Source: Pseudonocardia halophobica (GTDB taxonomy: Bacteria > Actinomycetota > Actinomycetes > Mycobacteriales > Pseudonocardiaceae). Taken from it: 64,000 nucleotides of DNA. Position numbers and translations under genes: made by a program. The notes beneath the pieces are model-generated. The model was given only the letters and a program-made list of their open reading frames with translations, ran no database searches and was not told the origin of the DNA. Every line of letters begins with the position of its first letter. The stretch's first letter is position 1. The stretch lies in assembly GCF_027922425.1 (NCBI RefSeq), contig NZ_BSFQ01000004.1, forward strand, positions 70,464 through 134,463, given 5' to 3'. Shown one piece after another: positions 57,554-64,000 of this stretch.

Positions 57554-59224
57554 ATGACCACCGCACCTCGCCCTCCGAGCGGGGACCGGGCGGCGGGCGC
57601 CTGGCCCGCCGCGCCGGTGCTCGTCCTGGGCGCCGGCCCGGTCGGGCAGACCACCGCCCTGTTGCTCGCCCGCTGGGGCGTGCCGACGATCGTGCTCGAC
57701 CGGCGCCCCGAACGGGACATGGTCGGGTCCAAGGCGATCTGCCAGCAGCGCGACGTCCTCGACGTCTGGGAGGCCGTCGGCGCCGGCCGGCGGATCGCCG
57801 ACGAGGGGGTCACCTGGACCACCGCCCGCACCTTCCACCGCGACCGGGAGCTGTTCGCGGTCGAGTTCGCCGACCCCGGCCGCTCGGCGTTCCCGCCGTT
57901 CGTCAACATCTCCCAGACGCGCACCGAGGAGATCCTCGACGAGTGCATCGCGGTCGAACCCCTCGTGGACCTGCGCTGGGGGCACCGGGTCGTGCACGTC
58001 GAGCAGGACGGCACCGGGGTCGTCGCCCGCCTCGACGACGGCCGGGAGCTGCACGGCTCCTACCTCGTCGTCTGCGCCGGGGCCCGCAGTGACGAGCTGC
58101 GCGCGCTGCTCGGGGTGAGCTTCGACGGGCACTCCTTCGACGACCGCTTCCTGATCTGCGACATCCGAGCCGACCTGCCCGGCTGGGCCTCGGAGCGGCG
58201 CTTCTACTTCGACCCGGAGTGGAACCCGGGCCGCCAGGTGCTCATCCACCCGTGCCCGGACTCGACCTTCCGGATCGACTGGCAGGTGCCGGCGGACTAC
58301 GACCTCGACGCCGAGGTCGCCTCGGGGGCGTTGGACACCCGGATCCGGCAGATCGTCGGCGACCGGGACTACGAGATCGTGTGGAAGTCGGTGTACCGCT
58401 TCCACTCCCGCGTGGTGGACCGGATGCGCTGCGGGCGGATCCTCGTCGCCGGCGACGCGGCGCACCTGGTGTCGCCGTTCGGGGCCCGGGGCCTGAACTC
58501 CGGGGTCGGCGACGCGGAGAACGCGGCCTGGAAGATCGCCTACGTCGGCCACGGCTGGGCGCCGGAGGAGCTGCTGGAGAGCTACCACCACGAGCGGCAC
58601 GCCGCGGCCGTCGAGAACATCGCGGTCACCACCGCCACCATGGACTTCCTGGTCCCGCCGGACGAGGCCCGCGCGCGGCACCGCGCCGAGGTGCTCGCCC
58701 GGGCGGCATCCGACGCCGAGGCCCGCGCCCGCGTCGACTCCGGGCGGCTGTCCGAGCCGTTCTGGTACGTCGACTCGCCGCTGACCACCGCCGACGCGCG
58801 GCGGCCCTTCGGCGGGCGCCCGCCGCGCGGGCAGGTCCCGCCGGCCGGACCCGGCGTGCTGCTGCCCGACGCACCCGTCGTCGCCGGGACGACCGCGGGC
58901 GGCCGGGCCCGCGCGCTGGCCCGCGACGGTTTCCTGCTCCTGACCGGCGCCCGGGTCGACCACGCCGCGGCCACGCGGGCCGCGGCGGCCGTGCCCGGCC
59001 CGGTCCGGGTCCTCGCCCTGCACGAGATCGACCCCGAGGGCACCTTCACCGCGACCCTCGGAGCCCGGCCCGACGAGGTGTGGGTCGTCCGCCCGGACGC
59101 CCACGTCGCCGCCGTCCTGGCCGGCCCGACCACCGAAGAGATCACGGCGGCGCTGCATCGCGCGGCCGCGCACCCCGGCACCCGGGAGGAGAGCCCCGAT
59201 GGCGTTCTACAGGCGAGTCGGTGA
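57554..59224 (+). CDS. FAD-dependent aromatic hydroxylase (MhpA-like)
   Basis: A 556-residue flavin monooxygenase. The FAD loop is LVLGAGPVGQTTALLLARWG, the DG motif is YLVVCAGARSDELRALLG and the GD motif is VAGDAAHLVSPFGARGLNSG. It belongs with MhpA and related phenol/phenylpropionate hydroxylases; the C-terminal third is a thioredoxin-like domain with no redox Cys pair. It stands immediately before hmgA, overlapping it by 26 bp, so it very likely makes homogentisate or a substituted relative, for example from a hydroxyphenylacetate. The true substrate is an inference from position. Confidence 0.85.
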   Translation: MTTAPRPPSGDRAAGAWPAAPVLVLGAGPVGQTTALLLARWGVPTIVLDRRPERDMVGSKAICQQRDVLDVWEAVGAGRRIADEGVTWTTARTFHRDRELFAVEFADPGRSAFPPFVNISQTRTEEILDECIAVEPLVDLRWGHRVVHVEQDGTGVVARLDDGRELHGSYLVVCAGARSDELRALLGVSFDGHSFDDRFLICDIRADLPGWASERRFYFDPEWNPGRQVLIHPCPDSTFRIDWQVPADYDLDAEVASGALDTRIRQIVGDRDYEIVWKSVYRFHSRVVDRMRCGRILVAGDAAHLVSPFGARGLNSGVGDAENAAWKIAYVGHGWAPEELLESYHHERHAAAVENIAVTTATMDFLVPPDEARARHRAEVLARAASDAEARARVDSGRLSEPFWYVDSPLTTADARRPFGGRPPRGQVPPAGPGVLLPDAPVVAGTTAGGRARALARDGFLLLTGARVDHAAATRAAAAVPGPVRVLALHEIDPEGTFTATLGARPDEVWVVRPDAHVAAVLAGPTTEEITAALHRAAAHPGTREESPDGVLQASR

Positions 59225-60407
59225 CGTCCCGCCCAAGCGGCACACCCAGCACCGGACCGCGGACGGCGGCCTGCACCACGAGGAGCTGGTGGGGGAGGAG
59301 GGCTTCTCCTCGGACTCCTCGCTGCTCTACCACACGGGTGTGCCGTCGGCGATCGTCGACGCCACGCCGTGGGAGCTGCCGGACCAGACGCTCACCGAGA
59401 ACCGGCCGCTGGTCCCGCGGCACCTGGAGCTGCACCGGCTGACCAGCCAGGACTGGAAGGCCGTGGACCCGGTGACGGGCCGGCGGTTGGTGCTGGGCAA
59501 CGCCGACGTGCGGATCTCCTACGTGGTGGCGGGGGAGACCTCGTCGCTGTACCGCAACGCCGTCGGCGACGAGTGCGTCTACGTCGAGTCCGGCACCGCG
59601 ACGGTGGAGACGGTGTTCGGGGTGCTCGAGGCCGGGCAGGGCGACTACGTGTTGATCCCCCGCGCGACGACCCACCGCTGGATCCCGACGGGCTCGGACC
59701 CGCTGCGGCTCTATGCGATCGAGGCCAACTCGCACATCGCCCCGCCGAAGCGGTACCTGTCGCGCTACGGGCAGCTGCTCGAGCACGCCCCGTACTGCGA
59801 GCGGGACCTGCACGGGCCCACCGAGCCGTACGTGGTGGAGGGCAGTGAAAGCGGCGGGGACGTCGAGGTGCTCGTCAAGCACCGCGGCGCGCGCGGGATC
59901 ACCGGGACCCGCTACGTCGTCCCGACGCACCCGTTCGACGTGGTCGGCTGGGACGGCTGCCTGTACCCCTACACGTTCAACATCGCCGACTTCGAGCCGA
60001 TCACCGGGCGGGTGCACCAGCCGCCGCCGGTGCACCAGGTGTTCGAGGGGCAGAACTTCGTGATCTGCAACTTCGTGCCGCGCAAGGTGGACTACCACCC
60101 GCTGGCGGTCCCGGTGCCGTACTACCACGCCAACGTGGACTCGGACGAGATCATGTTCTACTGCGGCGGGAACTACGAGGCCCGCAAGGGCTCCGGGATC
60201 GCGCAGGGCTCGATCAGCCTGCACCCGGGCGGGCACTCGCACGGACCGCAGCCCGGGGCGGTCGAGCGGTCGATCGGAGCCGAGTACTTCGACGAGATGG
60301 CCGTCATGGTGGACACGTTCCGGCCCATGGAGCTGGGCGAGGGCGGCATCGCCGCCGAGGACGACCGCTACGCCTGGACCTGGGCGGGCCGGGGACCGGC
60401 GTCGTGA
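59199..60407 (+). CDS. hmgA: Homogentisate 1,2-dioxygenase
   Basis: A 402-residue iron-dependent ring-cleavage dioxygenase converting homogentisate to maleylacetoacetate. Family blocks include RVGDVPPKRHTQHR, RATTHRWIP, PTHPFDVVGWDGCLYPYTFN, PPVHQVFEG, and the iron-site segment PYYHANVDSDEIMFYCGGNY with SLHPGGHSHGPQPGA. Slightly shorter than the proteobacterial enzyme (about 430), as in other actinobacteria. GGGAGGAG precedes ATG 59199 by eight bases. Its stop overlaps the next gene (GTGA). Confidence 0.93.
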   Translation: MAFYRRVGDVPPKRHTQHRTADGGLHHEELVGEEGFSSDSSLLYHTGVPSAIVDATPWELPDQTLTENRPLVPRHLELHRLTSQDWKAVDPVTGRRLVLGNADVRISYVVAGETSSLYRNAVGDECVYVESGTATVETVFGVLEAGQGDYVLIPRATTHRWIPTGSDPLRLYAIEANSHIAPPKRYLSRYGQLLEHAPYCERDLHGPTEPYVVEGSESGGDVEVLVKHRGARGITGTRYVVPTHPFDVVGWDGCLYPYTFNIADFEPITGRVHQPPPVHQVFEGQNFVICNFVPRKVDYHPLAVPVPYYHANVDSDEIMFYCGGNYEARKGSGIAQGSISLHPGGHSHGPQPGAVERSIGAEYFDEMAVMVDTFRPMELGEGGIAAEDDRYAWTWAGRGPAS

Positions 60408-61264
60408 CGGGCGGGGTTCCCGGTGTACCGGCCCTGGTCGCCGGGCTGTGCGACGACGCCGCGGTCTTCCCACCCGGCCTCGCCCCGCTGCCCGACGCGG
60501 TGCGGGCCTACCGGGACCGGCGGGACCGCTGGTACGCCGGGCTGGTCGGGCCGTTGGTGCTGGCCGCGGCGGTGCTGCCGCAGCTGGGGCCACTGCTCCC
60601 GCCGGATGCCCGGCTGCCGCTGTCGGTGACCTTGCCCGGCGGGCCGGCGGACCTGCCCGCCGCGCTGGCCGACGCCGCCGCGCTGCCGGTGGAACTGCGG
60701 TCGGTCGAGGTGGCGGTGCCCGAGGGCATGGCGACCGCCGAGTTCCTCGACCTGCTCGCCGCGAGGGTGCCGGGTGCTCTCGACGTCTACGTCGAGGTGC
60801 CCCGCGACCTGCGCCGGGTCGCGGTCCTGGAGGTGCTGGCGTCGTCGTCGTTGCGGTACCGGGCCAAGTTCCGGACCGGCGGGATCCGCGCCGACCTGCA
60901 CCCGGACGAGGCCGAGCTGGCCGCGGGGGTCGCCGCCGTCGTCGGGGCGGGGGTGCCGTTCAAGGCGACCGCCGGGCTGCACCACGCGGTGCGCAACACC
61001 GACCCGCGGACGGGGTTCGAGCAGCACGGTTTCCTCAACCTGCTGCTCGCCACGGACGCGCTCGTCCGGGGAGGCACCGAGTCCGAGGCGCGCGCCCTGC
61101 TCGCCGAACGCGACGGCGCGACCGTCGCCGGGCTGGTCCGCACCGTCGAGCCCGGGGTGCGGGCGGCGTTCGCGTCGTTCGGCACCTGCAGCATCACCGA
61201 ACCGCGCGACGAGCTCGTCGCGCTCGGCGTCCTGACCGCGCCGGTCCCGGAAGGAATCCACTGA
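60404..61264 (+). CDS. Unknown protein of the homogentisate operon
   Basis: A 286-residue soluble protein with no signal peptide or membrane helix. It begins PALVAGLCDDAAVFPPGLAP, has repeated strand-helix units (LPLSVTLPGG; VELRSVEVAVPEG; LDVYVEVPRDLRRVAVLEVL; YRAKFRTGGI; GVPFKATAGLHHAVR) and ends GTCSITEPRDELVALGVL. The alternation suggests a TIM barrel or related alpha/beta fold, and KFRTGG/FKATAGLHH look like the strand-end residues of an active site. It overlaps hmgA (GTGA) and the fumarylacetoacetase gene (TGATG), so it is made with both. The step between these two enzymes, maleylacetoacetate isomerisation, has no other candidate here. That assignment is a hypothesis. Confidence 0.75.
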   Translation: MTGGVPGVPALVAGLCDDAAVFPPGLAPLPDAVRAYRDRRDRWYAGLVGPLVLAAAVLPQLGPLLPPDARLPLSVTLPGGPADLPAALADAAALPVELRSVEVAVPEGMATAEFLDLLAARVPGALDVYVEVPRDLRRVAVLEVLASSSLRYRAKFRTGGIRADLHPDEAELAAGVAAVVGAGVPFKATAGLHHAVRNTDPRTGFEQHGFLNLLLATDALVRGGTESEARALLAERDGATVAGLVRTVEPGVRAAFASFGTCSITEPRDELVALGVLTAPVPEGIH

Positions 61265-62448
61265 TGAGCGTCGTCGAGGTCCCCGCAGGCTCGCCGTTCG
61301 GGCGGGAGAACCTGCCCTACGGGGTCTTCTCCGTCGCCGGCGGTGACCCGAGGGTCGGCGTACGGCTGGGCGACACCGTGGTCGACCTGTCCGTGCTGCT
61401 CGGCGCCACCGGGGACGACGCGGTGTTCGCCGCGGCGTCGCTGAACCCGTTCCTGGCCCAGGGACCGGCCCGGTGGGCGCAGGTCCGCGAGCGGGTCACC
61501 GCCCTGGTCGGCGGGGACCTGCCCGACGCGGCCCTGCACCCGGTCCGGGACGTGGCCCTGCACCTGCCGTTCGAGGTCGCCGACTACGTGGACTTCTACG
61601 CCTCGGAGCACCACGCGTCGAACCTCGGGCGGTTGTTCCGCCCGGACGCCGAGCCACTCATGCCGAACTGGAAGCACCTGCCGGTGGGCTACCACGGCCG
61701 GGCCGGGACCGTCGTGGTCTCGGGCACGGACGTCGTCCGGCCGTGCGGGCAGCGCAAGGCGCCCGACGAGGCCGCGCCCACGTACGGGCCGTCCCGGCGG
61801 CTGGACATCGAGGCCGAGCTGGGGTTCGTCGTCGGCGTCGGCTCGCCGCTGGGCGGGCGGATCGGGGTCGACGAGTTCGACCAGCACGTCTTCGGCGCGG
61901 TGCTGGTCAACGACTGGTCCGCCCGCGACATCCAAGCCTGGGAGTACGTGCCGCTGGGCCCGCACCTGGGCAAGAGCTTCGCCACCTCGGTCTCCCCGTG
62001 GGTGGTGCCGCTGGCCGCGCTGCAGGCGGCGCGGGTGCCGCTGCCGGGGCAGGACCCGCCGCCGCTGGAGTACCTGCGCGGGAGCGAGGACTGGGGCCTG
62101 GACGTCGACCTGGTCGTGGAGTGGAACGGCGAACAGGTCGCCCGCCCGCCGTATAAGGAGATGTACTGGTCGCCGGCGCAGATGCTGGCGCACCTGACGG
62201 TGAACGGGGCGTCCGCGCGGACCGGGGACCTGTTCGCGTCCGGCACCATCTCCGGCCCGGAACGCCACCAGCGCGGCGCGTTCATCGAGCTGACCTGGGG
62301 CGGGCGCGAACCGGTCACCGTGAAGGGCGAGGAACGCACCTTCCTGCTCGACGGCGACGAGGTCACCATCTCCGCCACCGCGTCGGGCCCGGACGGCACC
62401 CGGATCGGGTTCGGCGAGGTCACCGGGCGGATCACGCCGGCGCGCTGA
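61264..62448 (+). CDS. fahA: Fumarylacetoacetase
   Basis: A 394-residue hydrolase that splits fumarylacetoacetate into fumarate and acetoacetate. An N-terminal SH3-like domain (about residues 14-110) precedes the catalytic part: DYVDFYASEHHASNLGRLFR, LPVGYHGRAGTVVVSGTDVV, DIEAELGFVVGVGSPLGG, VNDWSARDIQAWEYVPLGPH and GKSFATSVSPWVV, all hallmarks of true FAH rather than the shorter FAH-family enzymes. ATG 61264 shares its first base with the preceding stop. Last gene of the operon. Confidence 0.94.
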   Translation: MSVVEVPAGSPFGRENLPYGVFSVAGGDPRVGVRLGDTVVDLSVLLGATGDDAVFAAASLNPFLAQGPARWAQVRERVTALVGGDLPDAALHPVRDVALHLPFEVADYVDFYASEHHASNLGRLFRPDAEPLMPNWKHLPVGYHGRAGTVVVSGTDVVRPCGQRKAPDEAAPTYGPSRRLDIEAELGFVVGVGSPLGGRIGVDEFDQHVFGAVLVNDWSARDIQAWEYVPLGPHLGKSFATSVSPWVVPLAALQAARVPLPGQDPPPLEYLRGSEDWGLDVDLVVEWNGEQVARPPYKEMYWSPAQMLAHLTVNGASARTGDLFASGTISGPERHQRGAFIELTWGGREPVTVKGEERTFLLDGDEVTISATASGPDGTRIGFGEVTGRITPAR

Positions 62449-62468
62449 GCGGCGTCACTCCCACACCG

Positions 62469-63236
62469 TCACTCCCACACCTCGCCGTCCGGGCTCCCGA
62501 CCACGACGGTGTAGCCGTCGGGGTCGCGGAACCAGATCTCGCGGTGGCTCGGGCCGTTGCCCCCGCCCTCCGGCGGGTTGCGGTGCGGCGGCCGGACCAC
62601 CGGGGCGCCCGCCGCCGCGGCCCGCTCGACGACCCCGTCGAAGTCGGTGACCTCGCCGAACCACACCAGGACGCCGTTGCCCAACGGCGCGTCGGGCTCG
62701 GCGACGACGGGGCCGTGGTGGTGGGTCACGTCGTGCCGGTGCAGCTGCAGGACGAGGACCCCGTCGGCCAGGAGCCGCTCGTACTCCGGTCCGCCGTGGT
62801 CGCTCACCAGGCCCAGCACCCGCTGGTACCAGGCGCTCGAGACCTCGACGTCCCGCACCGCGAGCAGCGGCTGCGCCCGCGCCGTCCGGACGGGGGCGAC
62901 GAGCCCGAGCCGGGTGCCGTCCGGGTCGTCGACCTCGGCCAGCCACCGGGCGCCCTGGTCGAGCCGCGGCCGGCCGTGCACCCGGCCGCCGTGCGCCACC
63001 ACCCGGCTCAGCGCGGGGTGCAGGTCGTCGACGCACAGCCAGAGGACGGGACCGGCCCCGGTCGCGGGAGCGAGGTCGGTCGACCACTGGCCGCCGAGCC
63101 CGGGCGCATGGAAGCTGCCGTGCTGCGGCTCGCCGGTCCAGCCGAACACGGCCTCGTAGAAGGCGATCGAGCGCCCGAGGTCGCGGGTCGGCAGCTGGAG
63201 GTAGCCGAGCTGTCCGTGGGCCGGGTGCGCGGTCAT
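62469..63236 (-). CDS. Two-domain VOC (glyoxalase-fold) protein
   Basis: A 255-residue protein made of two vicinal-oxygen-chelate domains. The first (GQLGYLQLPTRDLGRSIAFY ... WLAEVDDPDGTRLGLVAP) and second (LLAVRDVEVSSAWYQRVLGL ... IWFRDPDGYTVVVGSP) both keep the beta-alpha-beta-beta-beta pattern. Metal ligands are incomplete in the first domain; the second has His in LQLHRHD and Glu in REIWF. AGGACC upstream of ATG 63236 is a weak ribosome site. A 14-bp tandem duplication overlaps the stop codon. Function unknown; convergent with the fumarylacetoacetase gene. Confidence 0.82.
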   Translation of the reverse strand: MTAHPAHGQLGYLQLPTRDLGRSIAFYEAVFGWTGEPQHGSFHAPGLGGQWSTDLAPATGAGPVLWLCVDDLHPALSRVVAHGGRVHGRPRLDQGARWLAEVDDPDGTRLGLVAPVRTARAQPLLAVRDVEVSSAWYQRVLGLVSDHGGPEYERLLADGVLVLQLHRHDVTHHHGPVVAEPDAPLGNGVLVWFGEVTDFDGVVERAAAAGAPVVRPPHRNPPEGGGNGPSHREIWFRDPDGYTVVVGSPDGEVWE

Positions 63237-63334
63237 TCGCGGTCCTCTCGCTCGTCCCTCGCCCCCTCGCGACGGGCCCGCCGCCCGTTACCCGACTAAC
63301 GTCCGGCCGGCCCGGAACGAGGATCAGGGCAAGG

Positions 63335-63369
63335 GGTCGGCGTCCGGACGGGGGGTCCGGACGCCGACC
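63335..63369 (-). terminator. Strong hairpin after the cyclase-family gene
   Basis: GGTCGGCGTCCGGAC at 63335-63349 pairs perfectly with 63355-63369 (15 bp, GGGGG loop), 74 bp past the reverse-strand stop. Confidence 0.7.
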
Positions 63370-63442
63370 GATCGCATGCAGCGGAGGGCCTCGTCTCGGG
63401 CGCTGCCGCTCAGCGTCCCGGACGCTGCGGCCGGGTCCACGG

Positions 63443-64000
63443 TCAGAACGTGGCGATCGGGTTGACCGGGCTGCCGGACGTACCGGCGAAGCGGACCGGC
63501 GCGACCGCGAGGTGGAAGTCCCACTGGCCGAGCTCGGCAGCCGTCGTCGCGCACGCCTCCAGGTCGCAGTTGTCGAGCAGCCACAGACCCATCGCCACCA
63601 GGCTCACGGCGTGAACCGGCATCAACACGTCGGCGTACCCCGACGGCTGGACGTCCTGGGGGGTGTCGGCGCCGATCAACGCGACCTCCCGTTCGTGCAG
63701 CCACGGCAGGCAGGACGCGTGCCAGCCGGCCTGCGTGACACCGCCGGCCGCACCGGCCTCGTGCCGGACGCGGCCCTGGCCGGTCCGCAGGAGTACCGCG
63801 TCGCCGGGTCGCACCCGCACACCCTGGCGACGCTCGGCCTCCTCGAGATCGTCGGGAAACACACCCTGCCCCGGTTCCAGCCACGGCGCGTCACGGACCC
63901 TCGCGATGTCCAGCAGGACACCCCGCGTGATGATCCCGTTCGCCGCCGCCGTGACGGCCGCCCACGCCGATCCGGTCGCGGCGTCGACCAGCGAGTGCGA
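63443..64000 (-). CDS. Cyclase/kynurenine-formamidase-family hydrolase, C-terminal part
   Basis: 185 residues are visible and the frame is open to the right edge. ANGIITRGVLLDIARVRDAP, LEPGQGVFPDDLEEAERRQG, VRVRPGDAVLLRTGQGR and LIGADTPQDVQPSG match the cyclase family (PF04199), which contains manganese or zinc hydrolases such as kynurenine formamidase and isatin hydrolase. The metal-binding H-x-G-T-H-x-D segment would lie beyond the edge. The stop at 63443 is followed by a strong terminator. Substrate unknown. Confidence 0.8.
   Translation of the reverse strand, partial: SHSLVDAATGSAWAAVTAAANGIITRGVLLDIARVRDAPWLEPGQGVFPDDLEEAERRQGVRVRPGDAVLLRTGQGRVRHEAGAAGGVTQAGWHASCLPWLHEREVALIGADTPQDVQPSGYADVLMPVHAVSLVAMGLWLLDNCDLEACATTAAELGQWDFHLAVAPVRFAGTSGSPVNPIATF

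Overview
The window is GC-rich chromosomal DNA from an actinobacterium, most likely Pseudonocardia or a close relative in Pseudonocardiaceae. The reasons are many GTG starts, long shadow reading frames, several start codons that sit exactly 6 nt after a TANNNT-like -10 box (leaderless transcripts), a mycothiol-type maleylpyruvate isomerase, a Pls/PosA-type membrane synthetase, and DUF5313/DUF6325 proteins. There is one tRNA gene (anticodon CAT). I see no rRNA, transposase, phage or CRISPR. The genus is an inference; nothing here proves it.

Layout. 1-5.4 kb: divergent TetR/MFS efflux pair with three GAAC-N3-GTTC operators, a PhoD phosphatase/GNAT pair, an ROK glucokinase, and a DoxX-like membrane protein with an eleven-residue Trp repeat. 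5.5-9.4 kb: a 22-bp tandem repeat, a small unknown protein, a UPF0261/PEP-hydrolase-like/SRPBCC operon, a YceI protein with a paired operator, a second copy of the repeat, and tRNA-Met. 9.5-14.5 kb: accessory-looking DNA with an epoxide hydrolase, a histidine phosphatase behind a leaderless 21-codon ORF, small membrane proteins and two gene relics. 14.7-18.2 kb: copper amine oxidase and amine permease joined by a 26-codon MIRU-like ORF. 18.2-30 kb: PPK2, a CtpE-like P-type ATPase, a PQQ-type sugar dehydrogenase lipoprotein, an alcohol dehydrogenase, stress-type small proteins, a GAF-ANTAR protein, a two-component system and an MFS protein. 30.1-34.7 kb: a 1,546-residue Pls/PosA-family protein whose adenylation domain has lost almost all catalytic motifs. 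34.9-40.9 kb: STAS protein, cobalt importer cbiMNQO behind a clear promoter and operator, and a large secreted esterase-like protein.

The right third is catabolic. At 41.1-52.3 kb an esterase of the methyl-salicylate-esterase type and a PaaX-like regulator precede an unbroken operon of overlapping genes: aromatic-acid symporter, gentisate dioxygenase, fumarylpyruvate hydrolase, CoA-ester FAD hydroxylase, ADP-forming-type CoA ligase, salicylate/DHB-AMP ligase, and mycothiol-dependent maleylpyruvate isomerase. Together they read as import of salicylate, activation through AMP and CoA, 5-hydroxylation to the gentisate level, ring cleavage, isomerisation and hydrolysis to fumarate and pyruvate. 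Relics of a branched-chain amino-acid-type ABC transporter lie just downstream. At 52.7-56.4 kb are a MarR regulator with its palindrome, a DUF5313 protein, a GAF-LuxR regulator and an acyl-CoA synthetase. At 56.5-62.4 kb is a homogentisate operon: MBL-fold protein, aromatic FAD hydroxylase, hmgA, an unknown protein and fumarylacetoacetase. The unknown protein occupies the place where the maleylacetoacetate isomerase step is needed. The window ends with a VOC protein and a partial cyclase-family gene.

The best candidates for something new are the pseudo-adenylation Pls/PosA protein, the unknown protein between hmgA and the fumarylacetoacetase gene, the split AMP/CoA activation module of the salicylate operon, the hendecad-repeat DoxX protein, and the coupled mini-ORF between amine oxidase and permease.
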